From assembly GCA_014529385.2 (NCBI GenBank), contig CM043948.1, positions 25,540,451 to 25,604,450 of the forward strand: a stretch of DNA of 64,000 nt, written 5' to 3'. This DNA is from Adiantum capillus-veneris. Its lineage: Eukaryota > Streptophyta > Polypodiopsida > Polypodiales > Pteridaceae. A model generated the notes under the pieces. The model searched no databases. It was not told the DNA's origin and worked only from the letters and a program-made list of their open reading frames with translations. A program made the position numbers and the translations under genes. Of this stretch, positions 10,757 through 21,409 are shown in pieces. The stretch's first letter is position 1, and every line of letters starts with the position of its first letter.

Positions 10757-12879
10757 GGTCACATTATCTCTCAAGATGGCATCCAAATTGATCCATCAAA
10801 GTTAGAGGTAATAAAAGGATGGCCTAAACCAAGGAATCTTCATGAGTTAAGAAGATTTATAGGTATGTGTCCATACTATAGACACTTCATAGAAAATTTC
10901 TCACTAATAGCAGGACCATTACATGACCTAGCAAAGAAAAACGTTAGGTACACATGGTCTACCAAGGAGAACAATTCTTTTGAAAAGCTTATCTCTCAAC
11001 CTGTGCTTACACTACCGGATCTCTCAAAGCCATTCGAGGTCCAATGTGATGCTTCTGGTGATTGCCTTGGAGCTGTTTTGCTCCAAGAAGGGCACACCAT
11101 AGGCTATGAAAGTCGAAGCCTCGACCCTGTTGAGCAAGCTCTAGGCATATATAAAAAGGAACTCCTCGCAGTTCTACATGCCTTAGACTCATGGAAGCAC
11201 TATTTATTGGGGACTCCTTTCATTCTGCGAACGGATCACCAAAGTCTTAAGTACTTCATGATGTAGACCAAGCTCTCCGACAAACAAATGAGGTGGGCAA
11301 ACTTTCTTTCGCAATTGCATTTTCATATTGCTCACATTGCTGGCAAGCATAATCAAGTAGCCGATGCACTCTCAAGACGGCCGAGAGTGAATGCGGTTTC
11401 TATAGTAACTCACAATGATCTATCTTCTATGATAGATGAGTATGGTATTGATACCAATTTAAGAGATGTGATTTCAGCTCTTGCACTAGGGAAGAAAGAG
11501 GAACCATTTACTTTACAAGATGGTCATCTTCTCTATGGCTATAGACTATGCGTTACTAGCTCACTACGTGAGAAAGTAATGCGTGAATCTCATGCTTCTC
11601 CTTATGCAGGGCATAGAGGGATTCAGTCTACCCTAAAGGGGATTGAAACATATTTCTATTGGCCTACCATGAAAGCAAACAAACAAGAGTGTGTTTCTAA
11701 ATGTGTGGTATGCCAAAAGACGAAGTTTGATAGAGGGAAGCAACCTGGATTGCTTCAACCTTTGCCAATCCCTAATTCACCATGGGAGAGCATATCCATG
11801 GATTGTATCTTTGGATTGCCTAAGTCTATCCATGGGAATATGGGAATATGGATAATAGGAGACAGGTTCAGTGAACAAACTCATTTTATACCTGTCAAAA
11901 AGACTATCAAAGCCCATCAAATGGCAACCCTCTTCATTTCACAAATCTTCAAGTACCATGGCTTGCCAATGTCCATAGTGTCGGATAGAGATCCTAGAAT
12001 GACCAGTAAATTTTGGAAGGGTCTCTTTGAGAATTTAGGAACAAGGCTAAAATTCTCTTTGGCCTATCACTCGCAAACGGATGGCCAAAGTGAAATAGCT
12101 AACCTAACAATTCTCGATCTACTAAAAGCCTATGTAATGGAAGTAGATCAGATATCCCAATGGGAGAAGTACTTACCTTTAGTGGAGTATGCCTACAATA
12201 ACATTGTACATACTTCCACGGGAAAAGCACTTTTGAGGTAATTGAGGGAAGATCAAAAAGTCCCTTGCTACTTAAGGTACACGGGAAGATCTTTGCTGCA
12301 GATGAGTATAGCTGAGACCTACAAGAATCTTTCCAAAAGATTAAGAATGCTATCTCTATCTCACAGCAAAGGCAAAAGGCTACTATTGATAAGCACAGAA
12401 GAGCCCAAGCCTTTAAAGAAAATGATTGGGTCTTACTCAAATTTCCCAAGGCTCGATTAAGGCACACGACGGGCAAGAATCCTACAGGACATCAAAAGCA
12501 CTATGCTAAGTTAGCAAAAAGGTACTATGGTCCCTTCCAGATTCTTAGGCCAATCAATGAGATGGCCTATGAATTCAAGTTGCCCAACCATTGGCTCATA
12601 CACGATGCTTTCCATGTGAGCCTACTAAAGCCTTACAAAGGAGAGCCACCTCAAGAACCAACTATTGAAGACCCACCGGAGATTGAGGACCAAGAAGAGG
12701 TGCTGCAGCCCGAGTCCATTCTCTGACATGAAGACAAGGTACTAAGAGGCAGTAAGACTATCCGACGATATCTTATTAAGTTTAAGAATTATCATTTTGA
12801 AGATGCTAGATGGATGCAAGGCATACAATTAAAGGATAACCTAAAACTTGTCAATGCTTACAATGCTTCCCTAGAGTAA
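10757..12879 (+). pseudogene. pol: Reverse transcriptase C-terminus, RNase H, integrase and chromodomain of G1
   Basis: The frame resumes in the RT thumb (GHIISQDG, HELRRFIGMCPYYRHF), then RNase H with CDASGD, KKELLAVLHA and RTDHQSL. A TAG at 11264-11266 interrupts it. The integrase has an HHCC zinc finger (ESH..GHRG..CVVCQ), then SMDCIFGLP, SDRDPRM and QTDGQSEIAN, supplying the D, D and E of the catalytic triad. A one-base loss near 12232 shifts the frame. The C-terminus continues with KLAKRYYGPFQIL and the GPY-type module, and ends in a chromodomain (RRYLIKFKNYHFEDARW) interrupted by TGA at 12724-12726. Chromodomains steer integration to heterochromatin. The stops look like C-to-T changes of CAG and CGA. 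G1 is a chromovirus. Confidence 0.93.
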
Positions 12880-13220
12880 GAAAATGTACAAATGTTAAAA
12901 ATGAGCAAAGTTTTTGTCTTATAAGACTCTCTTTTTCTTTATTGTGCACAAAAATGAAGTAGTATGCATGCTTAGATCAAGTTTGCGAAGACGACGTCCC
13001 CCAAACACCAAGTAGATCTTGCCAATCTACTATGGAAGATTGATAGGACTAATGTGCATACATGCTTGCGGCAACTTAGGCTCTCAAGCGCCAAATGAAC
13101 TAGTCATCCATTCTGGAACGATGTCGTAGGGTAACATGGGGTCCTCTACCTGCTAGGAAAGAGGACTAATGAATATGATTTATCTTCTCTACCCCATAGT
13201 CGAGGGATGACTATGATTTC
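12880..13220 (+). other. 3' untranslated region of G1
   Basis: This stretch is non-coding. Its last 150 bp (GTCGTAGGGTAA, CCCATAGTCGAGG, GACTATGATTTC) match the inverse of 60166-60315, which sits next to the G2 LTR. Confidence 0.7.
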
Positions 13221-13233
13221 AAGAGAGAGGTAA
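13221..13233 (+). promoter_or_regulatory. Polypurine tract of G1
   Basis: AAGAGAGAGG followed by TAA lies immediately before the LTR start TGTCATGATA. The same tract flanks the minus-strand LTR at 60162. It would prime plus-strand DNA synthesis. Confidence 0.8.
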
Positions 13234-14092
13234 TGTCATGATAATCAATATCTAATTCTCCTAAATGATTTTCTCATGTTAAACTGATCATTTAATATGG
13301 GGAAGTGCCAGGGGAGAAAAAGCTAGAATATTGGTTACGCTAGCAGACTAGCCACTGTAGGGATCTAAAGGATGGAAAATAGGGATCCAAAAGGGGGACC
13401 ATCTGTAAAAGAGCAATGTGAACTAATGTGATTAAAAGACCCTAAGGTTCAGCCCATTAAGACTTCCAAAATGCTGAGGTTCCAAAATTCAAAGGTTCTA
13501 TCCAAAGGTCAAAAGCCTAGGGAAAATTGGATGCTTTGTGTGTGTCCCAGAAGTCTTCAACCATCCCTACATAGGAGGGGATGAGCCCTAGAAGTAGGAG
13601 ATGAGAGAGAAACTCACACACACACAAGCTCCCTTTACACAAAGGGAATGAGGGACACATGTTAGCTCCCTAGCCCAGATGCGCACAAGGTGTACTCAAT
13701 TCCTATTGGATGGCCTTGGAGGTGGACCATGAGAATTAAGCTAGAGTAAATCTAGTTTAATTAATTTAAAAACACTTAATAAAAGAACCAATAAGAATTA
13801 AGCTCTCTAGAAGACTATTGGACAGTCTCCCAAGGGGTCCAATGAGCATTCAACAGCCCAATGGCTTGCCCGATTCCTATTGGCCAGGAGACAAAGGGGT
13901 CCAATGAGAGTTTAGTTGAATTACCTAAAGCTCTCACAAAAGGGGAAAGGGGGACACATGCCAGAAGACTACCACTTATGCTCCTTAATTTCCATTGGCT
14001 AGGCCTGGGGAGGTCCAATGAGGTGTGAGGATGAGAAAATAGAAAGAGGGGTCGACCAAGAGAGAGAGGGGGCTGATTTCTGCAAGGCATTA

Positions 14093-14123
<31 letters not shown>

Positions 14124-14450
14124 CACACAATCTCATGTGTGAAGCAAAGAAGACTCTCTCTCCTTCTCAAGCTTTAATGGAAAGCTTACCACCTACTCCA
14201 AGCTTGTGAGAAGGGAGGCCTACACCAACAACTCTTGCCTTTGTGATGCAAATCCAACCAAGAGCCAAGCTTCAATGCATGCTCATCTCCTCTACCATGC
14301 TAATCACTAAGCTAAGCTATGCTAATATGAGTGATTATGTGAGGAGATGTACATCTTTCTCATAAGAATACTCCGGAAGTGTCAAGTGTAAGAGGCAACT
14401 CCGCTTCTTTTTCTCTTGAAAACTCAAGGAATTGGCAAAAAACACTAACA
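13234..14450 (+). repeat. 3' LTR of G1, 3' end diverged
   Basis: It starts TGTCATGATAATC right after the polypurine tract. From about 13735 to 14374 it is close to the inverse of 63325-64000, an LTR of the same family. Beyond 14374 the match stops, so the original end (U5) may be lost. A TGGTACTGAGC sequence at 14451, preceded by CA, resembles a damaged initiator-Met primer site, and I use this as the outer limit with little confidence. A CA microsatellite lies at 14094-14117. Confidence 0.7.
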
Positions 14451-14498
14451 TGGTACTGAGCATTGCGTGAGTACTCTATCACAGGAAAACAATAATCA

Positions 14499-15063
14499 TT
14501 ATTTGTAAAAATAAAGCTTCACAATAAAAGAGTGAAAAAGGTGAAAGATCTCACTATCTTTGATTCTCTTCCACCAAGTTTTTAGCCTATGGTTGCTATC
14601 CCATACCAGAAACTTTTTTCCTCTGAGCTCCTGCCACTCTCTGCCAAGTGCTCTCTCAAACTCAACATTTCTTTCCCACCAAACTGATCCCCATTCCTCC
14701 ACATCCATTGCAGTCACGAGAATGGTATCTCCTCTAGAATCCCAATGGACACAAGAAAATGCCCTATAGTTTCTAAATACCCAGCAAAATCGAATAAGGA
14801 AATCATCCATTCTACATCATCTCTAGCAAACCTAACAACCTCACGCACCATGAGCGACAAAGTGGAACAAGAGGAGGCAATGTCCTCTTCTTGACATAAA
14901 ACTGACTTAGAACATCTTTCATCAAGCCAAGCAAAATTTGCTTGCTTAGGTGTTTGGAATGCTTATTCTCCTCATCCCCTTCTTGATCACTATCTTCTTC
15001 ATCGTCATGAGGATCTTCATTGTGCGCATTGGTCTCAGCATAGTGAAAACAAATGACAAGCAT
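14499..15063 (-). pseudogene. Decayed unidentified coding remnant
   Basis: Two adjacent minus frames (15063-14812 and 14810-14499) are separated by a stop and frame change. The first is very acidic (HNEDPHDDEEDSDQEGDEE) then basic. The second is Trp-rich and contains KKFLVWDSNHRLKTWW, faintly like the D-G-N-H-R-x-x-A/W loop of ParB/sulfiredoxin-fold proteins. I cannot assign it. It may be the tail of element H or an unrelated insertion. Confidence 0.3.
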
Positions 15064-15456
15064 TTAATTGTCCAAAAACATATGCAAATAGGATTAGATA
15101 GTCAAAAGTATATGATTTACAAAAAATTTGCCAGAGTCTCCTTTGTACAGAGACCACTTTTTCAAAAAAAAAAATGTACATTCTATATAGGGCTCTTACA
15201 TGAGATTTAAGGGCCTTTTCTCCAATATAAAAATAAACAATAGTTACTATGTTCACTAACATTTATCAATGGTATGAATTAAAAAAAAAATGGTCCACCC
15301 TTTCTTAATCTCCTACATGGAATATAAGGATTTTTAGTATGGTTATTTATTACCCAACTTTCTCAACAAAAAAAAAAACGTCCATCAAATTTCACCATCT
15401 ACCATTGCAAAATTTATAATACAAACTACACACTAGCATCAATTTATAACATACAC

Positions 15457-16522
15457 TTATAATTTACTTGTGATCTGTACATCATCTTCGACGTTGTTGG
15501 AGTCTTCATCAACTTGAGCCTCATCATCAATAAAACCACACCTTTTGAGAATCCGGTTCTTTTTATTGGGTGGAGTGCCTTATACACATTCTCTACCTTC
15601 TCTTTTCGTCATTTTCTTTCCCTCAAGTATTCTTCCTCCTTATCTATCTCAAACATGAGAGCTACAGCTATAGTTATGCTTTCATGGACAATTAATGGTG
15701 CTCAAGTGGATTATAGAGTCTCATTACAAAATGGAGAGCTTCTACTTAGTGAATATTTTCTTCAAAGCCTATTGCTTTCTTCTATTAGGTTTGAAGGCTT
15801 GCAAGCAGTTGTTCAGACAGGGAGCTCTGTGTCTAAGGTCAATATGCTACCAAGATGGGATCGCGAAGATCAGAAGCATTACCTTCTTGACCATACTCTG
15901 TCCTCAACTTACCACATTCTACATTCGGATGACTATGTTTATGTGGCTGAAAGTTTAGAAACAAGGGAAGAAGTTGGTGATGATTCTATGTTTGCTACAC
16001 CATGTAACAAAAGTTTGACTCCATCACATTGTTGATATTGATGAAGATACATATGCAGTTGTTTTGGAGACAATGGAACTAACCAGGTCACCAGAACCCT
16101 TTCTAAACACACAAGATGGGGTTGAGCAAACAAGGTAGGAGTATTCAAAGGATACATCCATCATTTCATGGATGAAAGACAAAGGTAAATCGTGAAAATT
16201 GTCCAAACTTTTAGAGAATTGTGGACCTCCCAAAAAGGTTGATGAGCTCTGTATTACCTTGGGTGCCTCATTGAGTTGCAAGGGTGGTGAGGTACTCTCC
16301 CATGAACGAACTTGAAGTAGTGCATCAAGTAATAATTGAACAATGGGAGGTGTCGAATCTTTTGTAGCTCATGGAGGCTGCCTATTGGTAGGTGGAGGTT
16401 TTGTATAAGCTTTTACCTCTATGGATGCATTACATGAGGAGCTAGAAGATTCATGGAACTCCCCCTTTCTTGAGCTAAGCCGAATATATTGGTTTTGCCA
16501 TGGAACCCAAACTAGCTACGGA
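15457..16522 (-). pseudogene. 3' coding remnant of host element H, left of E1
   Basis: The H frame at 34413-34705 is cut by E1 in the codons for YTPI and resumes here on the minus strand with a stop followed by LVWVPWQNQYIRLSS, giving another W-x-P repeat. The target duplication ATAGG at both junctions confirms the join. Downstream the frame reaches LQLNEAPKVIQSS and ends near 16024. A separate tail, ending IDDEAQVDEDSNNVEDD with TAA at 15457-15459, may be the true C-terminus of a neighbouring frame. No reverse transcriptase is visible. Confidence 0.5.
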
Positions 16523-16527
16523 ATAGG
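16523..16527. repeat. Target site duplication ATAGG, left
   Basis: ATAGG directly precedes the TGTTTGCGGG end of the leftmost LTR copy. The same five bases follow the last LTR at 34413-34417. Confidence 0.85.
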
Positions 16528-17184
16528 TGTTTGCGGGTCGCCGCGACGGACGTCCATAGCATAGCTCTCAAGCATCAACATAAAATTATCGATACACGGG
16601 AAGCGACTCGGATGAGGCATGGAAACTCACTAGGGTGTCAATCCTAATGAAGTGAACTCAAAGAGATGCAACTACTAACTCTACAAGCAAATCAAACGCA
16701 CTAAAGCCAAGTAATCTGCCTATGTCCTTGTACACAATTCTACAATCATCACGCCCGTTTACCATGCAAATCATATCGGAATCGCACGAAACTTGAAGGG
16801 AAGCTACAACGGACTATCAAGAACATATCCTATCACTGTCACAGCATTCTGGAGAGGTACAAAGATCGCGATTGTTCGTCCCACAGTACACAAAAACAGT
16901 AAACGGATGATCCTAAAGGGTCGTTTTTGGGTCCCTAAAGCCTCTCCTAGGGTCAAAACAACATAAAATACGCATATAAACACTCAAAACAACGATTTAA
17001 GGCCTAAACGGATGCGTTTGAAACCTTCACCAAATCTTGAATGCTTACACTTCAATGAAAGAGCAGAGAAAGAGGAACACAATGCAAGAAACAAAACTGA
17101 ATTTGGATTATCGTAGCCACAGAAGCGATGATTACAAGTTGGAGCGATGAGGTAGCTCTCTGTGTGTAACGCAATAGTCCCTTA
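16528..17184 (-). repeat. Truncated LTR copy C of E1
   Basis: It matches the last 657 bp or so of the 938-bp LTRs and is cut at AGTCCCTTATC (plus-strand reading), where the primer-site sequence begins. It keeps the GATCGCGATTG motif at 16863-16874. Confidence 0.85.
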
Positions 17185-17202
17185 TCCCCGGCAGCGGTGC
17201 CA
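17185..17202 (-). promoter_or_regulatory. Second primer binding site of E1, tRNA-Asp type
   Basis: The minus strand reads TGGCACCGCTGCCGGGGA one base after the LTR end. It differs at two positions from the complement of the plant tRNA-Asp 3' end. It directly abuts the truncated LTR copy C, so the internal region of this unit is gone. Confidence 0.8.
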
Positions 17203-17203
17203 A

Positions 17204-18141
17204 TGTTTGCGGGTCGCCGCGACGGATGTCCATAGCATAGCTCTCAAGCATCAACATAAAATTATCGATACACGGGAAGCGACTCGGATGAGGCATGGAA
17301 ACTCACTAGGGTGTCAATTCTAATGAAGTGAACTCAAAGAGATGCAACTACTAACTCTACAAGCAAATCAAACGCACTAAAGCCAAGTAATCTGCCTATG
17401 TCCTTCTACACAACTCTACAATCATCACACCCGTTTACCATGCAAATCATATCGGAATCGCATGAAACTTGAAGGGAAGCTACAACGGACTATCAAGAAC
17501 ATATCCTATCACTGTCACAACATTCTGGAGAGGTACAAAGATCGCGATTGTTCGTCCCTCAGTACGCAAAAACAGTAAACGGATGATCCTAAAGGGTCAT
17601 TTTTGGGTCCCTAAAGCCTCTCCTAGGATCAAAACAACATAAAATACGCATATAAACACTCAAAACAACGATTTAAGGCCTAAACGGATGCGTTTGAAAC
17701 CTTCACCGAATCTTGAATGCTTACACTTGAATGAAAGAGCAGAGTAAGAGGAACACAATGCAAGAAAAAAAACTGAATTTGGATTACCGTAGCCACAGAA
17801 GCGATGATTACAAGTTGGAGCAATGAGGTAGCTCTCTGTGCGTAACGCAATAGTCCCTTATCTTCAAAAAATAATCCCACTTTCCCACTAACCTTAGTGT
17901 ATTATATACCTAGGGCTTTCTAAAGTGGTCGGCGGCCAACTTCTCATGGACCTTTACATATATCATTGGAAAAATTATATCTTTGACTTAGACTTGACAT
18001 AGACGATTGTCATTAGGCTTTTACAGGGTTTGATGTATTAAACATCGGAAAAGTAATGTGACCACATCAAAACTTTGGCCGGCTGACCCAAGGAGCGCCT
18101 TGACTAGGTGGGCACTTGTATGTTGTTATCACCTCCAAACA
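17204..18141 (-). repeat. 3' LTR copy A of E1 (938 bp)
   Basis: On the minus strand it begins TGTTTGGAGGTGATAAC and ends GACCCGCAAACA, the same length as copy B. A TATA-like TATATAAT lies near 17902-17909. It is flanked by a polypurine tract upstream and a primer site downstream, so it is shared between two tandem units. Confidence 0.93.
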
Positions 18142-18154
18142 CTCCCCCCTTCCT
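18142..18154 (-). promoter_or_regulatory. Polypurine tract of E1
   Basis: The minus strand reads AGGAAGGGGGGAG immediately before the LTR start TGTTTGGAGG. Confidence 0.85.
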
Positions 18155-19301
18155 AGCTCGTGTCGTCCCTTTACATGACCATTTGTAGTCTGGTCTTCTT
18201 ATTGATGAGACTCCCCCCTTCCTTGATTGAGTTATATCTGGCATGTTTTTCTTGTTCAAATGGGGTGCCCATTTGCCTTTGATTGATGAACATGTGTTCT
18301 TTGTGATTTGGATGTTGTGGATGAGGCATTTGTGCATGTTGTTGCACATCCTGCTTTACCTTTCCATTTGTGCAGTTGGTGGATGATACCTGCTTCTTTG
18401 GATACTTTGCCTCCTGGTGCAGTTGACTTTATATTGGAGCTCGTATCTCAAAATGTCTGAGACTTTGACATGTGTGCACTGGTATGTCCAATTTGATTTT
18501 CTTTGCCACTTTGTCAATAGAGCTTTGTTGGTATCTTTGAAGATAAGAGCTGCTCTTGTCGAAGCGTAGTTGAGAACAATGTGGCCCCACTTTATCTCTT
18601 TGAAGATTGTGTAACAAATTCTTTATTGGTTTCATTTGATGGAAGGAATATATACAATAGAATAGTGATGGGTGTTTCTAAATTAGGGTCTAGAACCTGA
18701 ATGACCAAAGGAAAAACCCTGAATTACCAAAGGAAAAAACCGAGTGGAAAAAAATGCCTTTGGTATACGCTCTTATTGGGGTTGAACACTTGAAAGTTGA
18801 GTACCTGTTCATACAAGGTGAGTGATTGGGAGAAATAAAGTAAGAGTGCGTAATGCAAGTGCCAATTATGGGACACTCTATATGCACACAAGAGTTCTTT
18901 CAAGAAAATCATGCGGTGTGAAAAATGAGTTGTTGGGTGCTTCAAGGAACAAATGTAGCACATGTGATATCCAAGGACATCTCAATAGCTTCCACATTTC
19001 CAAGAAGGGTTTTTGATGTTGAAGCTTCTCCACTCATTACTCACTATGCATAGTGCGTGAGTGTCTTTTGGACTCTCTTCTTCACTTTACCAAACTTAAA
19101 ATACATAGATTTGGACCCTTATGCTCACCTATACCAGCATGAGCGACACAACATAAATATGCTCAACTCCTCCACCTTGAGCAGTACCTAGAATAGCTAA
19201 GACTCTTAGACCACAGAGAATATTACTTGAAGCTTTGGGACTAATGCCTTGCTCATTTAGTGGCTCAGCTGCCCGACTCTTGACTTTTATGCCATGTATT
19301 T
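18155..19301. other. 3' non-coding region of E1
   Basis: Only short unconvincing frames occur in these 1.1 kb. I see no RT, integrase or other recognisable product. Confidence 0.5.
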
Positions 19302-20939
19302 TTAATGGCGACTTGGACTTACCTGTTCATGGCCTGAAACCCAAAGCCATAAGTTCTTGAGATTAAGGCCTCTATCATTGTGTTGGTCTTTGGATGCCAC
19401 CATCTTTTCAAGTAAGTTGGCATACTTCGACTCCTCTAGCTTCTTTTGTTGCATGGGATGTTCCGTAAGGAGGCCGCATTGTTGTACCTTTACTTTTTCT
19501 TCTTTGTGAGGAGCCTGAGTTTTCAACAGTGGTTTTGGGACCCACTTTGTTCTTGCTTCATGAGTTTCTCCCTTGACCTGATGGACACTAGGCTTTTGTA
19601 TCCATACTTGGCTATTACCATTGTAAAAGCCTTGCTTTTGTAGTAGAAGACGAGGGATCCATTTTGAGGTTGTTTCTCCCTTGGTTGTGCTTAGTCTCCA
19701 TTGGCTCTTTGTTGTTGTTGATTGTCTTTGTGTGGGGTCCTTTGCTACTTGGTTGGTCTTAGTGGCTCTAGGTTGAGCAACTACTTTGGGTAACCATATT
19801 TGGGTGTTCCCTTCATAGAATCTTTGTGCTTCAAGTAGCTTGATGGGAACCATCCGCTGCTGCATCTGTTTGTGTTGGGTAGCTTCGTTGAAGTTTGACT
19901 TTGGTACCCATACTTGTTGTGTTGCTTTCTTGGAAGGTCTTTTCTTCTGTCCTTTTTTGTTGTTCTTTCTCCTGCTTGAGTTGTTTTTATTTCGTTGATA
20001 GCTTGGCTTGCTCATTGTAGAACTTCTTTCTTGAGGTGAGTACATCCAGGATGTTACTTTAGGCTTTTTGGCCCAAACATTAATGTTTCCTTCGAAGTAG
20101 CCTTGAGCAATGATTGACTCATTTGATGCTACCCACCCTATCACCTTTTGTTGTTGTGGTTGAACCCGTGTTTCATGTATCCAAATTGGGTCTTTGACTT
20201 GGATGTGCTCTTTGGATACCAACACTTGGTTGACATTCTTCATCTTTTTCCGGATGCGTTTTTGTGATGGAAACTTTGGTTGATAGACTTTTTGCTTTGG
20301 TTTCCATTGCATTGCTGATGGTGTGGCTCTTGATGTAGAGGCTTCGTGGAAAATTTGATGGAAGCTTGTTGAAGGTAAAGTCTTTTGGCAAGGTTGATAT
20401 ACTTCAATGTTTACCTTAGCTTTACCTTTTTCCACAATGGTTGGCGATTTCTTCTCTGCATGGATTTGAGAAGCTTAATGGAGTCTTACCGTTGTTGTTG
20501 TTGAAGCTTTTGATTGTTGGCGAAATAAGATGTTCCTCCAGCTTTCTGTCAGGACCAGACTCTCTTTGATATGATGGGAGTTGATTATGTGGAAAGTATC
20601 TTTATACTCCCCGGTATTCAATTTGAGTACAACTTCTGCCACTCCAAAGCTAGGAATTGGCATTTTTGAACTTGTGTAAACTGTTTCTTATAGCTCATTG
20701 ATTGGTGGCTTTCCCATCATGATCCACGTTCCATAAGTCATTAGATTCTTTGTTGCTTCTGGATCTATTGCGGCCGAACATGTAACCTTGAGCCCTGTTT
20801 GTCCGCATAAATTGAATTTGATCATCGTAAGAGATAGTCCATCTTCTTCCTTGTCCCTATTCTTCTTTTGATCTTGTGTTTGTTGAAGATTTGCCATTGA
20901 ACTTGGAAGCTTTTCTCCTTCATCCTCTTTCAATTGCAC
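19302..20939 (-). pseudogene. Retropepsin-like domain 2 fused to W-x-P-K repeat protein (E1)
   Basis: One minus-strand frame of about 546 codons with in-frame stops near 20685 and at 20475-20477. The N-terminal part (20939-20500) has the retropepsin layout AAIDPEATKNLMTYGTW..GKPP, then SFGVAEVVLKLNTGEY and HIINSHHIKE, but the catalytic D-S/T-G reads DPE, so it cannot be an active protease. The C-terminal 377 residues are rich in Lys, Gln and Trp and carry a repeated unit of about 24 residues. Examples are LLEAQRFYEGNTQIWLPK, LLLQKQGFYNGNSQVWIQK and IIAQGYFEGNINVWAKK, with partial copies at KWVPKPLLKTQ and QVWVPK. The basic nature hints at nucleic acid binding. I know no named family. H carries a related protein at 34413-35215. 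Confidence 0.6.
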
Positions 20940-21175
20940 TTTGTCTGGAGTTGGCTTCCTTGAAACAACTTTTGTTGTTTCTTCAGGTATGTCAATAATG
21001 ACATATTCTTGTGGTTGCTATTCTTCCTTTGTTTTCAATTTCGCCTCATGCTCCAGGATGTAGCTATCTGTCTCACTTTTTCTGCTTTCACACTCACAAA
21101 CTTCATTAGCTTCCTTCAACACCCTTATTGTAAATAAGGGAGTTATATCATAGCCTTCCTCATCATAGAATTTAG

Positions 21176-21397
21176 TCAGGGTCGCCTCATCACACACACA
21201 TCAAGAGTCGCCAGTGTTTGATCCCATCCAAAGGGTTCAAATAACTCCTCTGGAAATGGTTCCGGTATGTAAGCTTCATCGTCCATTGATCTTTCTAGGA
21301 TGCAATCCTCCTTTACTGAGCTTCCACACTTCGAAGCACCACACATCCAAAGTTCTTGTTTGGTATGTAGCCAGGCAGGTATCTCTTTCCCATTCAC
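21176..21397 (-). pseudogene. Acidic linker segment of the E1 polyprotein
   Basis: A short frame reading WLHTKQELWMCG and then DDEAYIPEPFPEELFEPF lies between retropepsin 1 and retropepsin-like 2, in a different frame from both. It probably belongs to one polyprotein broken by frameshifts. Confidence 0.35.
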
Positions 21398-21409
21398 TAT
21401 AGTATAGTC

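Noticed and set aside
15514-16035. 173-codon plus-strand gene
   Set aside because: It overlaps the minus-strand continuation of H that is supported by the E1 target duplication, and it has no recognisable features.
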